This document shows positions 33,805 to 42,784 of a DNA stretch of 64,000 nt, in pieces. The position numbers and the translations under genes were made by a program. The first letter of the stretch is position 1; each line of letters opens with the position of its first letter. Source of the DNA: an uncultured Paracoccaceae bacterium (GTDB lineage: Bacteria; Pseudomonadota; Alphaproteobacteria; Rhodobacterales; Rhodobacteraceae). The notes under the pieces were generated by a model. The model saw only the letters and a list, made by a program, of their open reading frames with translations. It did not search any database and was not told the DNA's origin. The stretch lies in assembly GCA_947499635.1 (NCBI GenBank), contig CANMPD010000005.1, positions 124,001 through 188,000 on the forward strand, in the 5' to 3' direction.

Positions 33805-34239
33805 ATGACGAAACGCATTGTGTTATCAAGCGATCACGCCGCGATTGACCTGCGTCAGGCGATTGCCGCGCATATCACGGTTAAGGGTTGGGAAGCCGTT
33901 GATATCGGCCCGACCACCAAAGAGAGCACGCATTACCCGATCCACGGGAAAGCGGCGGCGGAAATGGTTGCGGCGGGTGATTGTGATCTGGGTATTATCG
34001 TATGTGGCACCGGCCAGGGTATTATGATGGCGGCCAATAAGGTTGCAGGCATCCGTTGTGGCGTCTGTTCTGACACGTTTTCGGCGGAAATGATCCGCGC
34101 GCATAACAATGCCAATATGCTGGCTTTGGGCGCACGGGTGCTGGGCGAAGGTCTGGCGCTGGAGGTTGTTGATGCCTTCCTAGAGGCAGAATTCGAAGGC
34201 GGCCGTCACGCCACGCGCGTGGACATGATCGAAGACTGA
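33805..34239 (+). CDS. RpiB/LacAB-family sugar-phosphate isomerase
   Basis: A 144-residue RpiB-like isomerase (ribose-5-phosphate isomerase B or a relative acting on another aldose or ketose phosphate). It has SSDHAAIDLR near the start, the CGTGQGIMMAANKVAGIRCGVC core with the catalytic Cys, and HNNANMLALGARVLG. The ATG at 33805 follows GGACGG; the longer in-frame start at 33721 gives a non-family N-terminus. It is downstream of the dehydratase in the same direction and may act on a by-product sugar phosphate. Catabolic RpiB paralogues of this type are used for tetrose or pentose phosphates. Confidence 0.85.
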   Translation: MTKRIVLSSDHAAIDLRQAIAAHITVKGWEAVDIGPTTKESTHYPIHGKAAAEMVAAGDCDLGIIVCGTGQGIMMAANKVAGIRCGVCSDTFSAEMIRAHNNANMLALGARVLGEGLALEVVDAFLEAEFEGGRHATRVDMIED

Positions 34240-34299
34240 TTGTGTCTTTGGCCTGAGATCTGACCTGAGAGTTGGCGAGACATATTAGAACCGAATAGG

Positions 34300-34332
34300 A
34301 AAATGGCGCGTGCGATGTGGACGCGCCATTTT
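34300..34332. terminator. Bidirectional terminator between convergent genes
   Basis: AAAATGGCGCGT (34300-34311) and ACGCGCCATTTT (34321-34332), a perfect 12-bp stem flanked by A-runs and T-runs on the two sides, between genes ending at 34239 (+) and 34349 (-). Confidence 0.85.
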
Positions 34333-34348
34333 GTTGTTAAGCTGTACC

Positions 34349-35233
34349 TTAGGTTTTGATATGCTTGAGCAGATAGTCCAGAACTTCTGGCACCATATTG
34401 TCGCCAAAGCCGTCTTCTTTGGCACCTGACAGGGCCTCGGCGGTGGCGCCTGCGATCCAGGTGCGCGCGCCGAGGTCTTTGGCCATTGTGTTATAATAGC
34501 CCAGATCTTTGCCTGCATTGCCGATAGAGAAGCCCATGTTTGGGTTGCCGTCTATCGCATAGTTTTTCACAAAATCCATCATCATTGAGTGCGAAGGACC
34601 CGAGGATAAAATCGCATACACGGTTTCGCGCGGCACGCCTGCGGTGTCTGCCATTGCGAAAGCTTCGGCCATTGCAACAGCGCTGGTCATGCCCATGTAG
34701 TTGTTGATCAACTTCATTTTATGGCCAGAGCCAAGCGCGCCGAGGTGGAAGACGTTTTCACCTAAATCTTCCAGAACAGGACGCACAGCGGCAAAGGCGG
34801 TTTCATCGCCTGCGCCCATGATGTTCAGCTTGCCTTCCAGCGCGCTTGCGGGGGTGCGGCCCAAAGGTGCGTCAAGGTATGTGGCGCCTGCAGCGGCCAC
34901 TTCTTCGCCCAAGACGATGGTGGAGGCCGGCAGCGAGGTGCCGAAATCGATGACGGTTTTACCTGCGGACAGACCTGCGATCACGCCAGTTTCGCCGCGC
35001 ATACGGGCTTCGACTTGGTCAGACGTGGTGATGCATAGCATGATGATGTCAGAGGCTTCGGCCAGCGACTTTGCATCCGTGGCTTCGGTGGCGCCGCGGG
35101 CAATGGCGGCGTCGATGCGGGGGCGAGATTTGTTGCCCAGAACCGTCAGCTCATAACCGCAAGATTGCAGACGCTCTACCATAGCTGCGCCCATAAGGCC
35201 GAGGCCGATAAAGCCGATTTTGGGTTTGGTCAT
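34349..35233 (-). CDS. 3-hydroxyisobutyrate/tartronate-semialdehyde reductase-type dehydrogenase
   Basis: A 294-residue beta-hydroxyacid dehydrogenase. NAD(P) motif GFIGLGLMGAAM at 7-18, the substrate-binding DFGTSLPAST segment, and the catalytic lysine region LGSGHKMKLINNYMG are present. The family interconverts a 3-hydroxy acid and its semialdehyde, for example 2-hydroxy-3-oxopropionate and glycerate. Its place beside a dehydratase and an FAH-type hydrolase suggests a role in sugar-acid breakdown. It is divergent from the GntR regulator gene. Confidence 0.88.
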   Translation of the reverse strand: MTKPKIGFIGLGLMGAAMVERLQSCGYELTVLGNKSRPRIDAAIARGATEATDAKSLAEASDIIMLCITTSDQVEARMRGETGVIAGLSAGKTVIDFGTSLPASTIVLGEEVAAAGATYLDAPLGRTPASALEGKLNIMGAGDETAFAAVRPVLEDLGENVFHLGALGSGHKMKLINNYMGMTSAVAMAEAFAMADTAGVPRETVYAILSSGPSHSMMMDFVKNYAIDGNPNMGFSIGNAGKDLGYYNTMAKDLGARTWIAGATAEALSGAKEDGFGDNMVPEVLDYLLKHIKT

Positions 35234-35418
35234 AATATATCCTTTCGGAATTTTTGTATAAATTAGTTCGCTTGGACGTTAGGGGTGTCTGCATGTTCTT
35301 TACACCTTTTGACAGGTGGAGGGGAAGCCTTGGGTTTGCTGAATTTTCTGTGTCTCTGAAGCGATGTAGAAATGGCGCAAATCCGCAATAATTAGGAAAT
35401 GTTGTTATTTGGCGCAGG

Positions 35419-35436
35419 TTTAAGATTGATCTTAAA
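35419..35436. promoter_or_regulatory. Palindrome TTTAAGAT-TG-ATCTTAAA upstream of the GntR gene
   Basis: TTTAAGATTGATCTTAAA, perfect 8-bp arms and a 2-base centre, 38 bases before the GTG start of the GntR gene in the divergent region shared with the reductase. It is a candidate autoregulatory operator. It differs from the GTATAC element at 31848-31865, so it may bind a different protein. Confidence 0.5.
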
Positions 35437-35474
35437 TGTCACTTAAGGAAGCCTAGGAGGCTAGTTCAGAACAA

Positions 35475-36146
35475 GTGAGACGTGGCGTGAGTAATATTAT
35501 TCTAGCAGAGGGCATCGCAGAGCAATTGCGGCGTGGAATTTTGCGTGGAGTTTATCACCCAGGAGCGGCCTTGAAAGAACGCGAATTGGCGGTTGAGATG
35601 GATGTGTCGCGGACGCCGATGCGTGAAGCAATTCGTATTTTGGCACAACAAGGATTGGTAACCCTACGCGCATCGCGCAGCCCCGTGGTGTCCGATCCAA
35701 GTTATCAAGAGATTACAGATACGGTACAGGTCCTGATCACGCTGGAGGAATTGGCCGTGCAGCTGGTGTGTGAGCGCGCGGACCCGCAAATACTGGTGCC
35801 AATACGGGCATTGTATCAACGATTGTTGGATCAGGCGGACCAGATTGACAGCATTGACTTGTTTGCTTTGGATATGGAGTTTCACGCAGCTGTGGTTGCC
35901 GCGACGCAAAACACTGCGCTTGGAATGGTGCATCGCCCCCTTGTCGAACGGATGTGGCGGGTCCGTTATGTCTCAGCCAATCAGAGCGGTGTGCGCGCCC
36001 AGACGTTTTCTGAACATCTTGAGATCGTCGAGGCCCTCGAGGCGGGTAACAGTCTGCGCGCAAAGAGAGCCGTACGGGCCCATATGAGTACGATGCTTGA
36101 AAACATCCGCTATATGTATGACGATGGCATGGTTGTCTCGTCATAA
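35475..36146 (+). CDS. GntR-family (FCD) transcriptional regulator
   Basis: A 223-residue GntR regulator. Winged helix: IAEQLRRGILRGVYHPGAALKERELA with VSRTPMREAIRILAQQGLV (about 10-65). An all-helical FCD ligand domain follows, with metal-site histidines in EFHAAVV, FSEHLEIVEAL and RAHMSTML. The GTG at 35475 is the first possible start after an in-frame stop at 35454; AGGAGG is 14 bases upstream, longer than usual. It heads a run of genes (FAH hydrolase, ABC transporter) and is the only GntR-FCD gene here, so it is the best candidate for the GTATAC-centred operators at 31848 and 29707. Confidence 0.88.
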   Translation: MRRGVSNIILAEGIAEQLRRGILRGVYHPGAALKERELAVEMDVSRTPMREAIRILAQQGLVTLRASRSPVVSDPSYQEITDTVQVLITLEELAVQLVCERADPQILVPIRALYQRLLDQADQIDSIDLFALDMEFHAAVVAATQNTALGMVHRPLVERMWRVRYVSANQSGVRAQTFSEHLEIVEALEAGNSLRAKRAVRAHMSTMLENIRYMYDDGMVVSS

Positions 36147-36158
36147 AGGAATTGCGCT

Positions 36159-37004
36159 TTGAAACTGTTACGTTTTGGTCCGGTAGGGCAGGAGAAGCCG
36201 GGGATTTTGGATGAGGTAGGACGCCTACGAGATCTGAGTGCACATGGTGTTTCGCTGGCGGGGCAGGGGGTGTCGCTGGAGGCATTGGCCGCGATCCGTG
36301 CATTGGATATCGACAGTTTGCCTGTGGTGGACACTCCCGAGCGGATTGGCTCGTGTCTGGCATATGTGCCGAATTTCCATTGTGTGGGGCTGAACTATGC
36401 CAAACACGCCGTTGAGGCCGGGATGGAGTTTCCCAAAGAGCCTGTGTTGTTCAACAAAGCGACGTCTGCGCTGTCTGGCCCGTTTGATCCGGTGGTTTTG
36501 CCCAAGGGCGCAGATAAGACCGACTGGGAGGTCGAGTTGGGCGTGGTGATCGGTCGCGCGGCCCATTACGTGAGCGAAGCCGATGCGCTGGACTATGTTG
36601 CGGGCTATTGCACGGTGAATGATGTGTCAGAGCGTGCGTTTCAATTGGAGCGCTCTGGTCAGTGGATGAAAGGTAAGTCTGCCCCAACCTTTGGCCCTGT
36701 TGGTCCGTGGCTTGTGACCGCAGACGAAGTGCCGGATCCACAGGCGTTGATGCTGCGTCTGAGCTTGAATGGCAAAGTGGTCCAAAGCGAAAGCACAGCA
36801 GATATGATTTTCTCGGTCGCGCAGATTGTCTCGCATATGTCGCAGTTTATGCGGTTGGTGCCGGGGGATATTATTTCGACGGGAACACCATCAGGCGTGG
36901 GTATGGGCATGTCACCGCAGCGCTATTTAAAGCCCGGCGATGTCATGTCGCTCGAGGTCGAAGGATTGGGTGAGCAACGTCAAGACGTTGTGGCACTGAC
37001 CTGA
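36159..37004 (+). CDS. Fumarylacetoacetate hydrolase family protein
   Basis: A 281-residue FAH-fold hydrolase or hydratase. Metal ligands are the Glu cluster of TDWEVELGVVIG and Asp of YCTVNDVSERAFQ; the active-site segment GKSAPTFGPVGPWLVT and ISTGTPSGVGMGM are standard. Related enzymes cleave 2,4-diketo-3-deoxy sugar acids or dehydrate 2-keto-3-deoxy acids, which fits the dehydratase and dehydrogenases nearby. It uses a TTG start at 36159 with AAAGGA 8 bases before, 12 bases after the GntR stop, so it is cotranscribed with the regulator. Confidence 0.87.
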   Translation: MKLLRFGPVGQEKPGILDEVGRLRDLSAHGVSLAGQGVSLEALAAIRALDIDSLPVVDTPERIGSCLAYVPNFHCVGLNYAKHAVEAGMEFPKEPVLFNKATSALSGPFDPVVLPKGADKTDWEVELGVVIGRAAHYVSEADALDYVAGYCTVNDVSERAFQLERSGQWMKGKSAPTFGPVGPWLVTADEVPDPQALMLRLSLNGKVVQSESTADMIFSVAQIVSHMSQFMRLVPGDIISTGTPSGVGMGMSPQRYLKPGDVMSLEVEGLGEQRQDVVALT

Positions 37005-37124
37005 ATGCTGACCTAAACGACGACGGCTCCGACCTAGGGGGCGCATAGGCCTATGCAAAATCGGCATTGGCCGATCTTCATAGAGTGCGCGACTGTGGGG
37101 AAAATAAAATTCAGGGAGTTTACT

Positions 37125-38684
37125 ATGTTTAGATTCAAGAATTGTGTTGCAAGCCTTGCGATGGTCACAGCCTTGGCCGGCCCGGCATTTGCCGAGGTGT
37201 CTGTTAAGGTGGCTTATGATGCTGATCCAGTATCGCTTGACCCCTATGAGCAACTGTCTGGCGGTACGCTACAGTTGAACCACATGACGTTTGACCCACT
37301 TGTGCGCTGGACCCAAGATCTGCAATTCGAAGGACGTCTGGCAGAGAGCTGGGAGCAGATTGACGCAACCACGATGCGTTTTAAGCTGCGTGAAGGTGTA
37401 ACCTTTCATTCCGGCAATGCGTTTACCGCCAAGGATATCGACTGGACGTTTGATCGCGTCAAAGAAAGCCCTGACTTTAAGGGTATTTTTGCACCCTTTA
37501 CGGATGTCGAGGTTGTCGACGACTATACGATCGATTTGAAAACAGCCGAGCCTTTCCCGTTGGTGCTGCACACTGCGACCTATCTGTTCGCTATGGACAG
37601 TGCGTATTATGCAGGCACGACTGCGGATGGGAAAGACAAGGCCGAGATCGTCAAACATGGTGACAGCTTTGCATCGCGTAACATCTCTGGCACGGGGCCG
37701 TTTGTTGTCTCCGAGCGTGAGCAGGGCGTAAAAGTGGTGTTTGATCGGTTCGACGGCTATTGGGACACCGCATCCGAAGGCAACGTTGACGAAATCATTC
37801 TGACGCCAATCAAAGAAGACCCGACCCGCGTTGCGGCACTTTTGTCTGGAGATGTTGATTTCATCGCCCCTGTTCCCCCAACCGATCTGTCCCGCGTTGA
37901 GCAGGCCGAAGGTGTGAACCTGATTACGATGGCGGGCACACGCATCATCACATTCCAAATGAATCAGGAACGCGTTGAGGCGTTCAAAGACCCCAAGGTG
38001 CGTCTTGCGATTGACTATGCGGTGAATAACGCAGGTATCGTAGACCGCATTATGCGCGGTTTCGGGACTGTTGGTGCACAGGCGTCTCCCGAGGGATATG
38101 CGGGTTATATCGACACGCTTGATGCGCGTTATGACGTCGAAAAGGCCAAAGAGCTGATGGCCGAAGCTGGCTATGCCGACGGGTTCACCGTTTCGATGAT
38201 GGCGCCAAACAACCGCTATGTGAACGATGACAAAATCGCGCAAGCGGTGGCGTCTATGCTGTCGAAAATCGGTATCAAGGTTGATCTGCAAACTCTGCCA
38301 AAGGCGCAGTATTGGCCCGAGTTTGACGCGCGCGCAGCAGATATGATGATGATCGGCTGGCACGCAGATACCGAAGATTCTGCAAACTTTCACCAGTTTC
38401 TATCGGCTTGCCCGGATGCCGAAACCGGCAACGGACAGTACAACTCTGGCAATTACTGCAACCCTGAGGCAGATAAGCTGATGGATCTGGCCAATACGGA
38501 AACAGATCTGGCGAAACGTTCTGCGTATCTGCAACAACTAGAGCAGATCCTCTCGGATGAGGCGGCGTTTATTCCGCTGCATTGGCAAAACCTTGCGTGG
38601 GGTGCCAAAGAAGGCATGAACGCAAGCGAGATCGTCAATGCGCTGAATTTCCCTTACTTTGGTGACCTGAAGGTATCTGAGTAA
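37125..38684 (+). CDS. Peptide-type ABC transporter binding protein (SBP family 5), third system
   Basis: A 519-residue family-5 binding protein. Signal peptide MFRFKNCVASLAMVTALAGP, cleaved near AFA-EV; DADPVSLDPYEQLSGGTL starts the mature part; KLREGVTFHSGNAFTAKD and LLSGDVDFIAPVP are the standard inner motifs. The ATG at 37125 has AGGGAG 8 bases upstream. It resembles the protein at 9355-10917 in layout but comes from a separate five-gene operon, 120 bases after the FAH gene. The substrate may therefore be a sugar-acid derivative or glycoside rather than a peptide; many family-5 proteins bind such ligands. This is inference. Confidence 0.92.
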   Translation: MFRFKNCVASLAMVTALAGPAFAEVSVKVAYDADPVSLDPYEQLSGGTLQLNHMTFDPLVRWTQDLQFEGRLAESWEQIDATTMRFKLREGVTFHSGNAFTAKDIDWTFDRVKESPDFKGIFAPFTDVEVVDDYTIDLKTAEPFPLVLHTATYLFAMDSAYYAGTTADGKDKAEIVKHGDSFASRNISGTGPFVVSEREQGVKVVFDRFDGYWDTASEGNVDEIILTPIKEDPTRVAALLSGDVDFIAPVPPTDLSRVEQAEGVNLITMAGTRIITFQMNQERVEAFKDPKVRLAIDYAVNNAGIVDRIMRGFGTVGAQASPEGYAGYIDTLDARYDVEKAKELMAEAGYADGFTVSMMAPNNRYVNDDKIAQAVASMLSKIGIKVDLQTLPKAQYWPEFDARAADMMMIGWHADTEDSANFHQFLSACPDAETGNGQYNSGNYCNPEADKLMDLANTETDLAKRSAYLQQLEQILSDEAAFIPLHWQNLAWGAKEGMNASEIVNALNFPYFGDLKVSE

Positions 38685-38718
38685 TCAGACCCATAGGCTT
38701 GCTGCCTGTGAACGACCC

Positions 38719-38749
38719 AGAGCGGGTGTGCCCAAAGCATGCCCGCTCT
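38719..38749 (+). terminator. Intra-operon hairpin after the third binding protein gene
   Basis: AGAGCGGG (38719-38726) and CCCGCTCT (38742-38749), followed by CTTTTCTCT. It is likely a partial terminator that keeps the binding protein in excess over the permeases, as at 10935-10969. Confidence 0.65.
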
Positions 38750-38794
38750 CTTTTCTCTAAGGCTGCGTGCTAGCCACCTGCAAAGGAAGCTGAG

Positions 38795-39775
38795 ATGATT
38801 GCGTATCTCATAAAACGTGTTTTTCAGGCCATTGCCGTTATGTTGGTCATTTCTCTGATTGGGTTTGCGATCCAGGGAAACCTAGGCGATCCGTTACGAG
38901 AGCTGCTTGGACAGTCGGTTTCGGAACAGGTGCGTCAGCAGTTGCGTGACGAGCTTGGTCTCAATGATCCGTTTTTGGTGCAATATATGCGCTTTTTGGG
39001 CAATGCGATCCAAGGCGATTTGGGCACGTCTTATTTCTTTAAAGAACCCGCGCTTGAGGTCATTTTGAAAAAGCTTCCCGCCACGCTTGAGCTGGTGTTT
39101 GGCGCGACTGTGATCATCATTGGCCTGTCGATCCCCTTGGGCGTGTTCACGGCCATCCGACCCAATGCTGTGTTCAGTCGCTTGATCCTGGCATTGTCTA
39201 TTGTGGGCCTGTCGATCCCTGTGTTTTTGACGGCGATCCTGATGATCTTTGCCTTTTCTGTTGAACTTGGGTGGATGCCATCCTTTGGCCGCGGAGAGGT
39301 GGTGCATGTCTTTGGATATTGGCAGACCAATTTTGCGACCAAAGACGGTTGGGTTCACATTATTATGCCGTCAATCGCGCTGTCCTCGATCATGTTGCCG
39401 ATGTTCATCCGGCTGATCCGTGCGGAGATGATCGAAGTCTTGCAAAGCGAATATGTGCGCTATGCACAAGCCAAGGGGATCGCACCGTGGCGTATTTATT
39501 TTGTGCACGCGCTGAAAAATACACTGCTGCCGGTGATCACTGTTGGCGGTGTGCAGATCGGAACTATGGTCGCCTACACCATCCTGACCGAGACGGTGTT
39601 CAGCTGGCCCGGCATGGGGTCGATGTTTCTTGAGGCGGTCAATCGTGTCGATACGCCTTTGATTGTGGCCTACCTCATTGTTGTGGGATTTATCTTTGTC
39701 GTGACAAACACAATTGTTGATCTGATCTACGGGTTGGTCAATCCGACGATCAAACTGGGGAGGATGGGTGCATGA
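38795..39775 (+). CDS. Peptide-type ABC transporter permease, DppB family (third system)
   Basis: A 326-residue DppB-type subunit: opening MIAYLIKRVFQAIAVMLVIS, GDPLRELLGQSVSEQV, LGLNDPFLVQYMRFLG, the EAA-type loop with YAQAKGIAPWRIYFVHALKN, and a C-terminal VDLIYGLVNPTIKLG. AGGAAG precedes the ATG by a good distance. The stop overlaps the DppC-type gene. It forms half of the membrane channel. Confidence 0.93.
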   Translation: MIAYLIKRVFQAIAVMLVISLIGFAIQGNLGDPLRELLGQSVSEQVRQQLRDELGLNDPFLVQYMRFLGNAIQGDLGTSYFFKEPALEVILKKLPATLELVFGATVIIIGLSIPLGVFTAIRPNAVFSRLILALSIVGLSIPVFLTAILMIFAFSVELGWMPSFGRGEVVHVFGYWQTNFATKDGWVHIIMPSIALSSIMLPMFIRLIRAEMIEVLQSEYVRYAQAKGIAPWRIYFVHALKNTLLPVITVGGVQIGTMVAYTILTETVFSWPGMGSMFLEAVNRVDTPLIVAYLIVVGFIFVVTNTIVDLIYGLVNPTIKLGRMGA

Positions 39776-40734
39776 GCAACTCTGTGTTTGGTAACCAGCC
39801 TGGTGCGCCGTCAAAGCCCTCGCGGATCTTGGCAATATGGAACAGCAATATCGGATATTCCTTTCGCAGCAATCCTGTTGCGGTCGTATCGATGGCGGTG
39901 TTTTTGCTGATCGTCCTAGCTGCGTTTTGTGCGCCGCTTCTCGCGCCTTACAATCCCTATGATCCGGCCCAGATCGACATTATGAACAGCGAATATCCCC
40001 CGTTTTGGGTGGATGGTGCGCTGGAAGAGTTTTCGCTTGGTACGGATGACCAAGGACGGGATTTGCTGTCGACGATCCTGTACGGCACACGTTTGTCGCT
40101 GATTATTGGTATTTGCGCGGTGGCTGTACAGACCGTTCTGGGCGTGTCTTTGGGTCTTATTTCTGGATATGTGGGGGGGCGCACCGACAATCTTTTGATG
40201 CGTATCGCTGACATCCAACTGTCGTTTTCCACCTTGATGGTTGCGATTATTTTCCTTGCGATTACCCAAGCCATGTTTGGTTCAGAGGTTTTCAGCCGAT
40301 ATGCGGTGATCTTTCTGGTTGCCGTCATTGGCGTTGCCGAATGGCCGCAATATGCGCGCACCGTGCGGGCAACGGTTCTGGCCGAGAAAAAGAAAGAATA
40401 CGTCGACGCGGCAAAGGTCATGGGGTTTGGTCCGCTGCGGATTATGATGCGTCACATCTTACCCAATTCTCTGTCACCGATCTTTGTGATTTTCACAGTC
40501 CAAGTGGCCAATGCGATTATTTCCGAAGCGTCGCTTAGCTTTCTGGGATTGGGAATGCCACCAACACAGCCGTCATTGGGATCCCTGATTTCCTCAGGAT
40601 TTGATTACATATTTTCGGGCAGCTGGTGGATCACGGCTATCCCAGGTGTGGTGCTTGTGGTGCTGGTGCTTGTCATAAACTTACTTGGGGATTGGATGCG
40701 TGATGTCCTTAACCCCAAACTCTACAAGGGTTAA
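39772..40734 (+). CDS. Peptide-type ABC transporter permease, DppC family (third system)
   Basis: A 320-residue DppC-type subunit. LGTDDQGRDLLSTILYGTRL is the hallmark motif; the ATPase-docking loop holds VDAAKVMGFGPLRIMMRHIL, and the C-terminus is GDWMRDVLNPKLYKG. It overlaps the DppB-type gene by 4 bases and is 5 bases from the first ATPase gene. Confidence 0.93.
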   Translation: MSNSVFGNQPGAPSKPSRILAIWNSNIGYSFRSNPVAVVSMAVFLLIVLAAFCAPLLAPYNPYDPAQIDIMNSEYPPFWVDGALEEFSLGTDDQGRDLLSTILYGTRLSLIIGICAVAVQTVLGVSLGLISGYVGGRTDNLLMRIADIQLSFSTLMVAIIFLAITQAMFGSEVFSRYAVIFLVAVIGVAEWPQYARTVRATVLAEKKKEYVDAAKVMGFGPLRIMMRHILPNSLSPIFVIFTVQVANAIISEASLSFLGLGMPPTQPSLGSLISSGFDYIFSGSWWITAIPGVVLVVLVLVINLLGDWMRDVLNPKLYKG

Positions 40735-40739
40735 GCGCG

Positions 40740-41732
40740 ATGTCTTTGTTGTCTGTTCGTGACCTGACGGTTAAATTTGGCAGTCGCACGGGTCCGGTCA
40801 CCGCGCTCAATGGGATTTCCTTTGATCTGGCACGGGGTGAACGCCTTGGCATTGTTGGGGAATCCGGGGCGGGTAAATCTATCACCGGCTTTGCCTTGAT
40901 GAACTTATTGTCCAAACCCGGTTATATTGACGGGGGTCAGATCCTGTTCGAGGGGGAGGATGTCGCGCAGATGTCGCCTCGGGATGTGCGCGCGATGCGT
41001 GGCGACCGCATGGCGATGATTTTCCAAGACCCTATGGTGACGCTGAACCCGGTTTTGACCATTGGTCAACAGATGATTGAAACCCTCAAAGCCCACCGCA
41101 AGCTGTCAACACAAGAGGCGCGCCAGATTGCTTTGGTTAAGCTCAAAGAGGTCTACATCCCTTCGCCGCAGGATCGTTTGGACCAATACCCACACGAATT
41201 GTCGGGGGGCATGCGCCAACGGATTATTATTGCTATGGCGCTTTTGTTGGATCCCAAACTGATCATTGCGGACGAGCCGACAACCGCATTGGATGTGACG
41301 ATCCAAGCGGATATCATGGCCTTGCTGCTGGAGATGTGCCAATCCAATCAGGTCGGGCTTATTCTGATTACCCACGATCTTGGGGTGGTGTCGCAGGTGA
41401 CGGAACGCACGATGGTCATGTATGCAGGGCGGATCATTGAAAGCGGCCCGACGCGCAGCATTATTAACGATCCACAGCATCCCTATACCCAAGGTCTGAT
41501 CAATGCGCTGCCGCAACAAACGCCCCCTGGTCAGCGTCTAAAGCAAATTCCCGGTACTATGCCGACTTTGGCGACGATGCCAAAGGGTTGCCCCTTTCAC
41601 ACCCGCTGCGCTTTGGTCGGCGAAGGCTGTATGACGCATGTGCCAAGCATCAACCAATTTGGCTCGAGCTTTGTGGCCTGTCACGAGGTGCACCGATTGC
41701 AAAACGAAGTTCCTGCGGAGGACGTATCATGA
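40740..41732 (+). CDS. Peptide-type ABC transporter ATPase, DppD family
   Basis: A 330-residue ATPase. Walker [10 protein letters not shown] near residue 40, signature [19 protein letters not shown], and the C-terminal oligopeptide domain with three cysteines in GCPFHTRCALVGEGCMTH that suggest a metal site. Unlike the other two systems in the window, D and F are separate proteins here. The stop overlaps the DppF-type start. Confidence 0.93.
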   Translation: MSLLSVRDLTVKFGSRTGPVTALNGISFDLARGERLGIVGESGAGKSITGFALMNLLSKPGYIDGGQILFEGEDVAQMSPRDVRAMRGDRMAMIFQDPMVTLNPVLTIGQQMIETLKAHRKLSTQEARQIALVKLKEVYIPSPQDRLDQYPHELSGGMRQRIIIAMALLLDPKLIIADEPTTALDVTIQADIMALLLEMCQSNQVGLILITHDLGVVSQVTERTMVMYAGRIIESGPTRSIINDPQHPYTQGLINALPQQTPPGQRLKQIPGTMPTLATMPKGCPFHTRCALVGEGCMTHVPSINQFGSSFVACHEVHRLQNEVPAEDVS

Positions 41733-42772
41733 ATTCGCAGCGCGACAAAACACCGCTTTTGCGGGTTGATGGGCTTGAGAAACGGTTTGACCTTGACCGT
41801 GGGATTTTGGAGAGCCTGAAATTTAAGAATGGCAAGTTGGCCATAGAAACCCGCGCTGTGCATGCGGTGAATACCATCTCGTTTGAGGTGGAGAAGGGCG
41901 ACGCCCTATGTGTTGTTGGGGAAAGCGGTTGTGGTAAGTCGACCATTGCACGGATGATTGCGGGTCTGCTTTCGCCCAGTGGTGGCGCGATTCACTATGA
42001 TGGGGCACGGATTGATACGTTGCGCGGTAAGGCGTTGTTGCCGCTGCGTAAAAAGCTGCAAATGATTTTTCAAAACCCTTATGCGTCTCTCAATCCACGG
42101 ATGACCATTGCGCAAACCCTTGCAGAGCCTTTGCGTTATCATAATCCGGGCCAGTCCAAGGGTGAACTGCAAGATAAGGCGATTTCAGTGATGAAATCCG
42201 TGGGCGTTGATCCGGCATGGGGCGCGCGTTATCCGCATGAGTTGTCCGGTGGTCAGCGTCAGAGGATCGCCATTGCGCGCGCGCTAACCGTGGACCCTGA
42301 GTTTATCGTTGCCGATGAGCCGATCTCAGCCCTTGATGTGTCGATCCAGGCGCAGGTTCTGAACCTGATGCTTGAGATGCAAGAGACCCATGGGCTGACC
42401 TATCTGTTCATTACCCATGACCTGAGTGTAGTTGAGCATTTTGGCACAAAGGTTATCGTGCTGTACCTTGGGTCAATCTGCGAAATGGCGGATACGCGTA
42501 CCTTGTTTGAGGCCCCAAAGCACCCCTATACTAAGGCACTGCTGTCGGCTGTACCGCAACTCAAGGAAAATCAACGCAGCCATATTCGACTACAGGGAGA
42601 GATCCCGACGCCGATCAATTTACCATCCGGCTGCCCGTTTCGCACACGCTGTCCAATTGCCAACACACGATGTGCACAAGAAAAACCACAGCCTTTACAA
42701 CAAGCTGATGGGTCCGTTGTGGCCTGTCATGCCGTAGAAGAAGAACGTCTTGGTGCATTGAACCCAGCCTAG
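41729..42772 (+). CDS. Peptide-type ABC transporter ATPase, DppF family
   Basis: A 347-residue ATPase partner: Walker A GESGCGKST, signature [19 protein letters not shown], and a C-terminal GCPFRTRCPIANTRC cysteine cluster like that in DppF/OppF. The ATG at 41729 overlaps the DppD stop (ATGA); an upstream in-frame ATG at 41588 lies inside the previous gene. A LysR gene follows after 12 bases and is probably cotranscribed. Confidence 0.93.
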   Translation: MNSQRDKTPLLRVDGLEKRFDLDRGILESLKFKNGKLAIETRAVHAVNTISFEVEKGDALCVVGESGCGKSTIARMIAGLLSPSGGAIHYDGARIDTLRGKALLPLRKKLQMIFQNPYASLNPRMTIAQTLAEPLRYHNPGQSKGELQDKAISVMKSVGVDPAWGARYPHELSGGQRQRIAIARALTVDPEFIVADEPISALDVSIQAQVLNLMLEMQETHGLTYLFITHDLSVVEHFGTKVIVLYLGSICEMADTRTLFEAPKHPYTKALLSAVPQLKENQRSHIRLQGEIPTPINLPSGCPFRTRCPIANTRCAQEKPQPLQQADGSVVACHAVEEERLGALNPA

Positions 42773-42784
42773 GAGCAAGGTTTT

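Noticed and set aside
37269-38393. 374-codon open frame antisense to the third binding protein gene
   Set aside because: It lies entirely opposite a clear family-5 binding protein; its translation is Arg/His-rich without domains and has no RBS. It is a shadow of codon bias.
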